Assembly: GCA_040218145.1 (NCBI GenBank)
Contig: JAVJQK010000127.1
Location: 124,001 to 188,000, forward strand
Source: Sandaracinaceae bacterium
GTDB lineage: Bacteria; Myxococcota_A; Polyangia; Polyangiales; Sandaracinaceae
Length of the DNA stretch: 64,000 nucleotides
Direction of reading: 5' to 3'
Each line of letters begins with the position of its first letter. The stretch's first letter is position 1. The position numbers and the translations under genes were made by a program. The notes below the pieces were generated by a model. It saw only the letters and a program-made list of their open reading frames with translations. It was not told the origin of the DNA and made no database searches. Positions 8,827 through 16,250 of this stretch are shown here, piece after piece.

Positions 8827-9489
8827 GTGAACGAAGCCAACGAAAAGAGCCTGCCCGAGAGCATCCGCCCCGAGACCCTGCCGGTCGAGCGCGCGGACCT
8901 CGAGACCCGCCTCGCGCTCCTGGGCGCGACCAACCCCGGGCTGAAGCCCCCGAAGATGCCGGAGGTGAAGACGCCGCGCCGCCGCCCGAAGTCGCCCTAC
9001 GGGAGCTACGTCATGCTCGGCGCGCTCGCGTTCCTGGTGGGCATCCTCGGCACCATCACCGCGCTCGAGTACAGCACCCCGCGCGTCGCCGACGCGTCGA
9101 CGCCCATCGCGGACGTCTCCGCCCTGGAGGCCGACATCGCGGAGGAGCGCGAGCTGGTCGCCGCCGGCGCGATGGCGGGCGCGATGGGGCAGGTGGTTCA
9201 GCTCGAGCCGATCGACATCGTGGTCGACACCCGCGACTGGGCCGCTCCGTCCAGCACGGACGCGACCCTCGCCGAGACCATCCCCACGCCGCCCGTTCGC
9301 CGCGCCGTCCGCCGCCCGGTCGTGCAGACCGAGCCCGTGATCCTCGCGACCTCTGCGCCCGCGGCCGAGGAGCTCCCGGCGCTGAGCGAGGCGCCCGCGT
9401 CCGACGACCTCATCGCGTCGCTCGCCGAGCCCGCCCCGCACGAGCTGCTCGACTCGCCGGTCGAGGCCGACGCGCTGGCGGCGCGTTGA
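8827..9489 (+). CDS. Single-pass membrane protein of unknown function
   Basis: A 220-residue protein starting at GTG 8827, six bases after the purine-rich GAGGAGG at 8814-8820. About 55 charged cytoplasmic residues end in PRRRPKSPYG. They are followed by one membrane segment (about 63-80, MLGALAFLVGILGTI) and a long Ala/Pro/Glu-rich extracytoplasmic tail with no recognisable domain. The 187 bases before it are less GC-rich than the genes and probably hold its promoter. No family recognised; low-complexity tails of this sort are common in myxobacterial envelope proteins. Confidence 0.65.
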   Translation: MNEANEKSLPESIRPETLPVERADLETRLALLGATNPGLKPPKMPEVKTPRRRPKSPYGSYVMLGALAFLVGILGTITALEYSTPRVADASTPIADVSALEADIAEERELVAAGAMAGAMGQVVQLEPIDIVVDTRDWAAPSSTDATLAETIPTPPVRRAVRRPVVQTEPVILATSAPAAEELPALSEAPASDDLIASLAEPAPHELLDSPVEADALAAR

Positions 9490-9656
9490 TGCGTCACCTC
9501 CAGCCAAGCGCGCCACGACGCGTCCCCGCCCCGGGCTGGGACGCGTCGCGCTGCGTCGACCGCGGCGTGCCGCCACGGACAGGAGGGTGTCCGAGGGTGC
9601 GGGTAGCGCCGCAGACGAGCGCGCACACCTCTTGCTGTCAGAGGGCGAGGACTCCC

Positions 9657-10043
9657 ATGATTCATCGCATCCTGATCATCACCATCGACGAGGCGCTGGC
9701 CGACGCGCTGCACGCCGCCCTCGCCCACTGGGGTTACGACTGCGTGACCTGCCGCGACGCCTCCGATGCGCTGCGCGAGGCCGGGGAGCAGGCGCCACGC
9801 GGGGTCATCGTCGACACCGAGATGCCGCACGTCGACGCCCTCGACGTGGTGACCGCGCTGAGGCAGCACGGGCCCACCGCGAACACGGCCGCCATCGCCA
9901 TCCTGCCGAGCCTCGCCGAGGACGTGCTGGAGCTGGCGACGGGGCGGGGCTGCGACCGTGGGATCGCGCGGCCGATCGATCCGGACTGGATCGCGGCCGA
10001 GATCGACCGGGTCGCGCAGCTGCGGCTCACCGCGGCGGCGTGA
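9657..10043 (+). CDS. Degenerate response-regulator receiver protein (stand-alone)
   Basis: A 128-residue protein consisting only of a receiver fold: RILIIT, VIVDTEMP with the phospho-acceptor-position Asp53, AAIAIL and GIARPID. The acidic pair that binds magnesium is replaced by Thr9-Ile10 (ILIITIDEAL where ILIVDDDEAL is usual). The conserved Lys of the KP motif is Arg105. It may therefore not be phosphorylated in the normal way and could act as a pseudo-receiver or protein-interaction module. It has no output domain and no adjacent histidine kinase. Confidence 0.75.
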   Translation: MIHRILIITIDEALADALHAALAHWGYDCVTCRDASDALREAGEQAPRGVIVDTEMPHVDALDVVTALRQHGPTANTAAIAILPSLAEDVLELATGRGCDRGIARPIDPDWIAAEIDRVAQLRLTAAA

Positions 10044-10085
10044 CGTGCCCGGCAGCGCCACCTCGAGCGCGCTACAACGGCCCGC

Positions 10086-10343
10086 ATGCACCGCTGGCCC
10101 GCTCTCGCCCTGTTCTTGCTCTTTGCGTGCGGCCCGGCCGACGACGACTACGAGTCCCGCGCCCGCGCGGTGCTCGAGCGCGACGGCTACTCCGACGTCG
10201 CCCTGACCCGCCCCGCCGACGTGCCCGATGGTGAGTACGACTTCACCGGCACCCGCGAGGGGCGCCGCTGCGAGGGCACGGTGCAGGTCCGCGTCTCGGG
10301 CGGGACCACGACCTCGATGATCAGCGAGGAGTGCGCGGAGTGA
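10086..10343 (+). CDS. Small predicted lipoprotein
   Basis: An 85-residue protein with a short signal peptide and lipobox-like FACG at Cys15. The mature part of about 70 residues has two further cysteines (RRCEGT and EECAE), which could form a disulphide, and a predicted small beta-rich fold. No family recognised. It lies 42 bases after the receiver gene and 49 bases before the LysM endopeptidase gene, so it could belong to the same transcript. Confidence 0.6.
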   Translation: MHRWPALALFLLFACGPADDDYESRARAVLERDGYSDVALTRPADVPDGEYDFTGTREGRRCEGTVQVRVSGGTTTSMISEECAE

Positions 10344-10392
10344 GACCGACGCTTTTTTGACCGGGCCGGGCTCGCCGGGCGATGTGGGAGAC

Positions 10393-11427
10393 ATGTCTCG
10401 ACGTGCCCTCGGCGTGCCCGCGTGCCTCGCGCTGCTGCTCCTGAGCGGCGGCCTGACGAGCCGCGCCGCCAGCGCGCAGGAGGACCAGGCGGCGGGGCAC
10501 GCGCGCGGGCTGGCGCAGACCGAGGAGGGGCTCGCCTACACGATCGCGCCGGGGGACACCCTCAGCGAGATCGCGGTCCGCTTCGACGTCAGCCTCGAGG
10601 ATCTCCTGCGCTGGAACCCCGGCCTCTCCGCGGACCGCATCCGGGACGGCCAGCGGATCCGGATCCTCAACGGCCTGCGTCGGGTGGTGCACACGGTCGC
10701 GCGCGGGGAGAGCCTCTCGCACATCGCCGCGCGCTACGAGGTGCAGGTCGCGGAGATCCTGGACTGGAACCGCCGGCTCCGACGCGACCACGTCCGCGTG
10801 GGCCGGGAGCTGGTGATCTTCACCCCCGTCCCCGAGAGCCGCAGCCGCTCGATCGGGCTCCCCCACGACGGGCGGCTCGTGCAGGCGAGCCAGCTCCCGC
10901 GGCGGCATCCGTCGTTCTACGTGCGCCGCCCGGGGCGCGCGTGGGCCACCGACGAGACCGTGCGATGGATCGTCGAGGGCTACGAGGCGCTCCGTCGGGC
11001 CGACCCGAGCACCCCCGCCATCGAGGTCCACGACCTGTCTCTCCGGCAGGGTGGCCCCATGCACGGACACCGCAGCCACGAGTCCGGGCGCGACGCCGAC
11101 ATCGCCTACTTCCAGAGGGGCTGCGCCGACCCCTGCCGCTTCCGCCGCATCGGCCCCGAGCACCTCGACGTGGAGCGGCAGTGGCGGGTCTTCTCGCACT
11201 GGCTCGAGAGCGGGCAGGTCGAGGCGATCTTCATGGACATCCACCTCCAGCGCGTCCTCTACGAGCACGCCCGTGACCGCGGGGTGAGCCGCCACGACCT
11301 GAGCCGCTGGTTCCAGTACCCCCGCGACGTCGACGACCGCTACGGGGTGATCCGGCATCATCCGCGGCACGCCGACCACTTCCACGTCCGCTTCATCTGT
11401 CACGACACCGACGAGGAGTGCCGCTGA
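10393..11427 (+). CDS. LysM-containing murein endopeptidase (MepA/peptidase M74 type)
   Basis: A 344-residue secreted protein starting at ATG 10393, with a signal peptide ending near ASAQ. Two LysM peptidoglycan-binding modules follow: YTIAPGDTLSEIAVRF (about 45-90) and HTVARGESLSHIAARY (about 98-145). The C-terminal domain (about 165-340) matches penicillin-insensitive murein endopeptidases, with zinc-site motifs MHGHRSHESGRDADI and HADHFHVRF. The family cuts D-alanyl-meso-DAP crosslinks in the periplasm. E. coli MepA lacks LysM modules, so this is a cell-wall-targeted variant. The LysM repeats and zinc motifs are seen directly; the bond specificity is inferred. Confidence 0.88.
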   Translation: MSRRALGVPACLALLLLSGGLTSRAASAQEDQAAGHARGLAQTEEGLAYTIAPGDTLSEIAVRFDVSLEDLLRWNPGLSADRIRDGQRIRILNGLRRVVHTVARGESLSHIAARYEVQVAEILDWNRRLRRDHVRVGRELVIFTPVPESRSRSIGLPHDGRLVQASQLPRRHPSFYVRRPGRAWATDETVRWIVEGYEALRRADPSTPAIEVHDLSLRQGGPMHGHRSHESGRDADIAYFQRGCADPCRFRRIGPEHLDVERQWRVFSHWLESGQVEAIFMDIHLQRVLYEHARDRGVSRHDLSRWFQYPRDVDDRYGVIRHHPRHADHFHVRFICHDTDEECR

Positions 11428-11478
11428 CGTTTCTCCTGGATCGCCGGCGGGCCCGGGCTACGGTCTCCGTCCCCGCCG

Positions 11479-12558
11479 ATGACCCGCTTCGTCCAAGGCA
11501 CCGTCCTCAAGAGCCCGGTCTCGAAACGCCGCTACGAGCTGTCCCACGTCATCGGGCACGGCGGCTACGGCAAGGCCTTCGAGGCCCTCGACATCAAGGC
11601 CAAGAAGCGCGTGTGCCTGAAGTACACGCTCGACCAGACGAGCTGGCACCGCGAGAGCTACTTCGGCGAGCTGCTCAAGGGGAACAAGCGGGTCATCCAG
11701 ATCTACGACTCGTTCCCCCTGATGCCGACCCGGCCGGCCCGGATCCGCTACTGCCTGGTGCTCGAGCTGGCCGAGCACGGCGCGGTGGCCGACTACCTCA
11801 CCCGAACCCAGAAGCCCTGGCCCGAGGCGCGCGCCCGGCGCGAGATCATCGCGCTGCTGAAGCTCCTCGATCAGCTCCACGGCGGCAGCGCCACCCACCG
11901 CGACATCACCCCGTTCAACATCTTCGTCTGTCGGAGCGGCACGCTGAAGCTCGGCGACTTCGGCATCGCGCGCCACGAGCTCGCCGGCCGCTCGACCCGG
12001 CCCGAGGCGTTCAACCCCGACTACGTCACCAGGGGCTTCATCGACGCCGAGCACCGCGCGTGGACCGCGGTCGACGACGTCTTCCAGATGGGCCAGCTCC
12101 TGGCCATGCTGCTCGCGGGCGAGTCCAAGGCGACCTTCAAGGTCCGCGAGATCCGCAATCTGGATTGCGGGCCCGAGCTGAAGAACGTATTGCGGCGCGC
12201 GATCGGCCCGCGCGGCAAGCGCTACCGCGACGCCTGGGAGATGCTCCAGGCCCTGCGCGGCGAGTCCGAGACCAAGCCGAGCCCGCTCCAGAGCCTGCGC
12301 AACAAGACCCTCGTCTTCGGCGGCGCCCTCGAGCTCGAGCGCTTCGACGCGGAGCTGCTCGCGATCGAGGCTGGCGCCCAGATCGCCAACCGCGTCACCA
12401 AGGACGTCGACGTGGTCGTCGTCGGCCGAGCCCGCAAGCAGAAGCGCGGCGGCTCCCGCCCCGCCAAGCTCGTGACCGCCGAGCGTCTCATCAAGCAGGG
12501 CCACCGCCTCCACATCATCGGCGAGTCCGAGTTTCGCCGCCTCGTCCGCGAGGACTGA
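11479..12558 (+). CDS. Protein kinase-like domain fused to a C-terminal BRCT domain
   Basis: A 359-residue soluble protein. Residues about 15-265 form a Hanks-type kinase fold: glycine loop GHGGYGKAF, lysine in VCLKYTL, catalytic loop HRDITPFN and DFGIAR. The catalytic-loop lysine is Thr and the APE motif is altered to DAEHR, so activity may be atypical. Residues about 273-356 match a BRCT domain of the NAD-ligase type: KTLVFGGALE, EAGAQIANRVTKDVDVVVVG and ESEFRRLV. BRCT domains bind phosphopeptides or DNA ends, which suggests a role near DNA damage or replication, though this is inference. No membrane segment is present. Confidence 0.82.
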   Translation: MTRFVQGTVLKSPVSKRRYELSHVIGHGGYGKAFEALDIKAKKRVCLKYTLDQTSWHRESYFGELLKGNKRVIQIYDSFPLMPTRPARIRYCLVLELAEHGAVADYLTRTQKPWPEARARREIIALLKLLDQLHGGSATHRDITPFNIFVCRSGTLKLGDFGIARHELAGRSTRPEAFNPDYVTRGFIDAEHRAWTAVDDVFQMGQLLAMLLAGESKATFKVREIRNLDCGPELKNVLRRAIGPRGKRYRDAWEMLQALRGESETKPSPLQSLRNKTLVFGGALELERFDAELLAIEAGAQIANRVTKDVDVVVVGRARKQKRGGSRPAKLVTAERLIKQGHRLHIIGESEFRRLVRED

Positions 12559-12574
12559 GCGGTCGGTCCCTCGC

Positions 12575-13183
12575 TCATTCCGCGGGCGCCGCCGCGAGCG
12601 CGTCGAGGTGCCGGCACGCTCCCTCGGCGGTGGCCTCGATGTGGGCAGGCGAGGCGGCGGCCCGGATGAGCACGAACATGCCCAGCACCGACGCGCTCAG
12701 GTAGCTGGCCTCGATGTCGACCTCGACACCACCGCGCAGCTCGCCTCGGCGCCTCGCGTTCTCGAGCGCACCCGCGATCGCGCCGCGAATTCGCTCCAAG
12801 TACTTCGGCACGAACACGCGCTCGCTCGGCGCAGCGGTGCCGCCGAGCTCAACCGCAGTATTGCAAAGCAAGCAGCCTGTTCCCCGAGCGGGTCCGGCCG
12901 CCGCGGCGGCGAGCCGCCGGAAGAGCGCACGCACCTCCTCCAGCCCCGAGCCCTCGGCTTCGAGCGGTCCGAAGTGCCCGGTCAGCACCGAGGTCTCGTA
13001 CGCCCCGACCACCGCGTCGAAGAGCCCCTGCTTGCTGCCGAACTCGGCATACATGCTGTTTCGGTTCACGCCGAGGTGCTCGACGAGCATCGCCGTCGAG
13101 GTGCCCGCGAATCCGTGCGCCCGAAAGAGCGCCATGGCCGCGTCGATCAGCGAGGCGCGGTCGTAACTCTTCTTCCTACCCAT
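12575..13183 (-). CDS. TetR-family transcriptional repressor
   Basis: A 202-residue regulator. The start MGRKKSYDR at 13183 is preferred over 13210 because GGAGAG lies just upstream. The N-terminal helix-turn-helix (about 10-55) contains ALFRAHGFAGTSTAMLVEHLGVNRNSMYAEFGSKQGLF. The ligand-binding half contains GCLLCNT and matches TetR members with the C-terminal domain seen in AcrR/NemR-like proteins. The divergent DUF1330 gene has a perfect palindrome over its promoter, the expected operator. Cys residues in the ligand domain could be redox- or electrophile-sensing. Confidence 0.88.
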   Translation of the reverse strand: MGRKKSYDRASLIDAAMALFRAHGFAGTSTAMLVEHLGVNRNSMYAEFGSKQGLFDAVVGAYETSVLTGHFGPLEAEGSGLEEVRALFRRLAAAAAGPARGTGCLLCNTAVELGGTAAPSERVFVPKYLERIRGAIAGALENARRRGELRGGVEVDIEASYLSASVLGMFVLIRAAASPAHIEATAEGACRHLDALAAAPAE

Positions 13184-13211
13184 TCTCTCCTCGCGCGGGT
13201 GCCGACGCACC

Positions 13212-13240
13212 TTGACACCGACGTGGCCCTCAAGTAACTA
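13212..13240 (+). promoter_or_regulatory. Sigma-70-type promoter for the DUF1330 gene
   Basis: TTGACA at 13212-13217 is a consensus -35 hexamer. Exactly 17 bases later TAACTA at 13235-13240 is a fair -10 hexamer, about 45 bases before the ATG at 13284. The local composition is much more AT-rich than the surroundings. Confidence 0.65.
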
Positions 13241-13253
13241 ACCGATCGGTTAG
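13238..13253. promoter_or_regulatory. Perfect 16-bp palindrome, predicted TetR operator
   Basis: The sequence ctaaccgatcggttag is identical to its reverse complement. It overlaps the -10 element of the promoter for the DUF1330 gene and lies in the divergent region next to the tetR-type gene. This arrangement would let the repressor block both genes. Confidence 0.75.
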
Positions 13254-13283
13254 AAATTGTGCCCTACCCGAAAGGACCGTGCC

Positions 13284-13583
13284 ATGGCCGAGACCACGCT
13301 CGTAGTGACCGCCCGCCCCAACCCGGAGGCGATGGACTCCGTGAAGGCCTACCTCGGCGGTGTACAGCCCCTGCTCGTGGAGGCCGGTGGCCAGATCGTG
13401 AAGCGGCTCCAGGTGCAAGATGTCATGAGTGGTGACGCGCCCTACCGGATGGTGCTGGTGATGGACTTCGCGGACGACGGGGCGCTGAAGGCCATGCTGC
13501 GCTCCGACGCCTATCAGGCCCTCGTCCCCCACCGCGACCGGGGCTTCGCGTCGATGGACATCTGCTTGGCGTCCGGCATGTGA
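13284..13583 (+). CDS. DUF1330 / dimeric alpha-beta barrel protein
   Basis: A 99-residue protein starting at ATG 13284, seven bases after AAAGGA at 13271-13276. The sequence has the ferredoxin-like dimeric alpha/beta-barrel pattern: TLVVTARPNPEAMD, then GGQIVKRL, then RMVLVMDFADDGALKAMLRSDAYQAL. The closest family is DUF1330, whose members are small cytoplasmic proteins, some linked to stress or to degradation of reactive small molecules. It is the divergent neighbour and likely target of the TetR repressor. No catalytic residue can be assigned. Confidence 0.72.
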   Translation: MAETTLVVTARPNPEAMDSVKAYLGGVQPLLVEAGGQIVKRLQVQDVMSGDAPYRMVLVMDFADDGALKAMLRSDAYQALVPHRDRGFASMDICLASGM

Positions 13584-13771
13584 ACGCCTCGCCGCCCTCG
13601 GGCCCCCCCGAGGGCGAAGCGGACTACGAGCAGCTCTACGAGGCGAGCCACGACCTCGGCGAGCTCCCCTGGCGCGCCGGCTACATCATGGGCTGGGCCA
13701 ACGCGCCATACCCGGAGAACACCGAGTTCCTGATCGACGACTTCATGGTGAGCAGCACGCGACCGTTCTGA
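13580..13771 (+). pseudogene. C-terminal remnant of a jelly-roll polysaccharide-lyase-like protein
   Basis: A 63-codon frame begins with GTG overlapping the stop of the DUF1330 gene. Its last 35 residues, GYIMGWANAPYPENTEFLIDDFMVSST, align with the end of the lipoprotein at 138-1061, AYILGWSNSGFTEHTVLFVDDVRISET. Shared are YI.GW.N, the FL/LF strand, the DD pair and the final ST/SET. No signal peptide, linker or N-terminal domain is present, so it is most simply the stranded 3' end of a lost paralogue. It could still be translated through the GTGA overlap. Confidence 0.6.
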
Positions 13772-13788
13772 CGCGGTATCCTCCCGAG

Positions 13789-14769
13789 GTGTCCCAGCCG
13801 AGCGCCTCCAGCGCCATCCTGCGAATCCTCATCCGCTCGACGGGGTTCTCGGTCGAGGAGATCGCGCGCGCGGCGGGGCTCTCGATGGACAGCCTCGCGG
13901 GGGGCGCGGTGTCCTATGGCGACGGGATGCGGGTGTGGCAGGCCATCGCCGAGCTCGCGGAGGACCCGATCCTCGGGCACCACATCGGCGCGGGGCTACG
14001 CCTGCATCACGTCGGCGTCTTCGGGCCGCTCGTCGCGCACTCCGAGCACGTGCGCGCGGGGCTCCTCGCCACCTGTCGCGCGTTCGCGGTGGCGCTGCCC
14101 GAAGGCTGTCTGACCGTCGACGACGCGCCCGACGAGCTGGTCATCCGCTACGCGCGGCCGCCGCACCCGGTGCGTGTCCGCCACGGCGTCGAGTCGCTCT
14201 TCGCGACCCTGGTGAGCCTCGCCCGAGAGGGGTCGGGGCGGGACGTCTCGCCGGAGCGCGTGGAGCTCAGCTCGCCCCCGCCGCCTGACCCGCGCGTGTT
14301 CGAGGCCTTCTATCGCGCGCCCGTGCGATTCGGTACCGCCGTCGACCGGCTCGTGTTCCGGGGCGAGCAGCTCGACTTCCCGATGATCGGAGACGAGCCG
14401 GCGCTGCTGCGGGTGATCGAGGAGCGCGCGGCCGAGGTCCTCTCGCCGGGGGACCTGCGGGAGCGCGCCGTGCAGATCTGTCGGCGCCTGTTCGAGGCGC
14501 AGCGCGAGCCCACGCTCGCCCTCGCGGCGAAAGACCTCGGGATGAGCGCGCGCACCCTGCAGAGGAAGCTCGCCGCCACCTCGGTCTCCTTCCGCCAGAT
14601 CCGCGACGCCGCGGCGCGATCCGTCGCCGAGCAGCTCCTGCGGGATCCGGAGCGCACGGTGGAGGAGATCGCCGAGCGCGTGGGCTACACGAGCCGCAGC
14701 GCGTTCGAGCGCGCCTTCACGCGGTGGACCGGGGTCACGCCCGCCCAGTGGCGTCGCGACCAGGAATGA
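13789..14769 (+). CDS. AraC-family transcriptional regulator
   Basis: A 326-residue regulator starting at GTG 13789. The N-terminal 190 residues match the arabinose-binding-like domain of OruR/ArgR-type AraC proteins (PF12625 type). The C-terminal about 100 residues form the double helix-turn-helix, with LALAAKDLGMSARTLQRKLA and VEEIAERVGYTSRSAFERAFTRWTGVTPAQWRR, the latter being the AraC signature. The following gene is encoded on the same strand 110 bases downstream. Its target is unknown. Confidence 0.9.
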   Translation: MSQPSASSAILRILIRSTGFSVEEIARAAGLSMDSLAGGAVSYGDGMRVWQAIAELAEDPILGHHIGAGLRLHHVGVFGPLVAHSEHVRAGLLATCRAFAVALPEGCLTVDDAPDELVIRYARPPHPVRVRHGVESLFATLVSLAREGSGRDVSPERVELSSPPPPDPRVFEAFYRAPVRFGTAVDRLVFRGEQLDFPMIGDEPALLRVIEERAAEVLSPGDLRERAVQICRRLFEAQREPTLALAAKDLGMSARTLQRKLAATSVSFRQIRDAAARSVAEQLLRDPERTVEEIAERVGYTSRSAFERAFTRWTGVTPAQWRRDQE

Positions 14770-14879
14770 GCGACCCGCCTCACGCAGAACGCGCCGCCGA
14801 TCCCGCCGTTCGTGCCACATGGTGGAGTCGCGTCCCGCCGTGCTGCATTCCCCATACACAGCCTGCAAGGGAGCGAGAC

Positions 14880-15401
14880 ATGAACACGGACGATCGAAAC
14901 GGCGTGCTCGGCGGTCGCGGCGACGCGTGGTGCTACGGAGCGCTGGTGAAGGGCAGGGTGGTCTACACCGAGGACCTCGACGTGGAGGCGCTCGGCCAGA
15001 CGCTGCGACTCATCGGGCGTGAGATGGGGCTCCCGCTCGTCTGCGTCGTGCCCGCCGACGACGCCAGCGACGAAGCGGCCTGCGTGATCGGCACGCCCGT
15101 CGCCTTGGCCACCCTCGACGACGACGCCGGCAATCAGGTCACCCTCGACGTCTCCGCCGAGGCGCTGCGCGCGGGCGCACTCGAGACGCTGCCCGCCGCC
15201 GTCTGGGCGCGCCTCACCGCCGAGACCGGGCTCGAGCCGGAGGGCGAGGACACCCTCTACCTCGCGCCGGGCGGGTGGAGTCAGGCCCGCCTGGAGATCG
15301 GCGACCGCACCTTCGAGGCCTACTCCGAGAACGATCCGCCCGCCGAGCCCGTCGCGCTCGACATCGGCGTCCCGGCGCGACTCACGGTGAGCGCGGCCTG
15401 A
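14880..15401 (+). CDS. Hypothetical protein
   Basis: A 173-residue acidic soluble protein. Start ATG 14880 is six bases after AAGGGAG at 14867-14873. It contains a single Cys-Tyr pair near the N terminus (DAWCYGALVKGR), a central MGLPLVCVVPADDASDEA segment and otherwise alternating strands and helices. No signal peptide, membrane segment or known motif was found. Coding support comes from codon pattern and the ribosome binding site; function not recognised. Confidence 0.6.
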   Translation: MNTDDRNGVLGGRGDAWCYGALVKGRVVYTEDLDVEALGQTLRLIGREMGLPLVCVVPADDASDEAACVIGTPVALATLDDDAGNQVTLDVSAEALRAGALETLPAAVWARLTAETGLEPEGEDTLYLAPGGWSQARLEIGDRTFEAYSENDPPAEPVALDIGVPARLTVSAA

Positions 15402-15414
15402 GGAGCCGCATCCA

Positions 15415-16143
15415 TCAGAAGCGCCAGCGGAGGCCGAGGCCGACTTCGCCGGGGCCACCGACCAGCTCTGGCACCGGCGAGGCGGCCGCCTGCGCGCCAG
15501 GATCGTTGGGGTGGTTCGCCGCGAGCCCGGCGACCATCAGCACCAGGCCCGACGCCTGGATGAGGAACACCCCGCCGCCCAGGCCCCACGCCTGCGAGGT
15601 GTCGACGAGGTTCGCGTGGATCAGCCCGCCCGCGAGCGGGATGAAGAAGAATACGTCGTTGGCGAGCACGCCGATGAACACGGAGGTGCCGATCCCGAGC
15701 CCCAGCGTGATGGCCCCGGCCACCGTGAGGCCCACGTCGATGTGCGTACCGACGATCGGCGCCGGTTCCGGCGCTGGCTCCGGCGCCTGCACGCCCGCCT
15801 GCACCGTCTCTCGCATGAACGCCTGCGTCGACGACTGCGGTGGAGGCCCCGCCGGGTCGGGTTCGACCGGGTCGGGGGCGGCCGGGTCGGGGACGGCAGC
15901 GCCTTGCTCGGGCGCGTCCTGGTCGGGGACGTCAGCGCCTTGCTCGGCCGCGTCCTGGTCGGTCGCTCGGTCCGCCGTGTCCTGGCCCATGGCGTCGTCC
16001 GCAGGGTCGCCGTCCGGAGAACACTCCTCGCCCTCGGGTCCGGGACAGGCGTCCTGCGCGGAGGCGAGCGGGGCGAGCCAGAGCGCGCCGGCCCAGAACG
16101 CGCCGGCCCAGAGCGTGATGAAGATGAACAGAGAGCGTGACAA
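15415..16143 (-). CDS. Envelope protein with Asp/Pro-rich linker and hydrophobic C-terminal region
   Basis: A 242-residue protein starting with TTG 16143, five bases after AAGGGG. Signal peptide ends near ASAQ. Residues about 30-95 are a low-complexity acidic linker with degenerate repeats of the type DQDAPEQGA.VPD. The rest has glycine-rich hydrophobic segments (LTVAGAITLGLGIGTSVFIGVLA and GGVFLIQASGLVLMVAGLAA) and ends in GLGLRWRF, a C-terminal aromatic typical of outer membrane proteins. It is therefore either an inner membrane protein with two or three helices or an atypical barrel. Confidence 0.6.
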   Translation of the reverse strand: MSRSLFIFITLWAGAFWAGALWLAPLASAQDACPGPEGEECSPDGDPADDAMGQDTADRATDQDAAEQGADVPDQDAPEQGAAVPDPAAPDPVEPDPAGPPPQSSTQAFMRETVQAGVQAPEPAPEPAPIVGTHIDVGLTVAGAITLGLGIGTSVFIGVLANDVFFFIPLAGGLIHANLVDTSQAWGLGGGVFLIQASGLVLMVAGLAANHPNDPGAQAAASPVPELVGGPGEVGLGLRWRF

Positions 16144-16250
16144 TCGAGCCCCTTCGTGAAGGAAGCGAGGTTGGCGCGGTTCTCTCTCGCTGTCAAGCCG
16201 TCGTGTGCATCTTGTTCGGCGCGCGGCGGGCCACGCGTCGTGCGCGTCTC

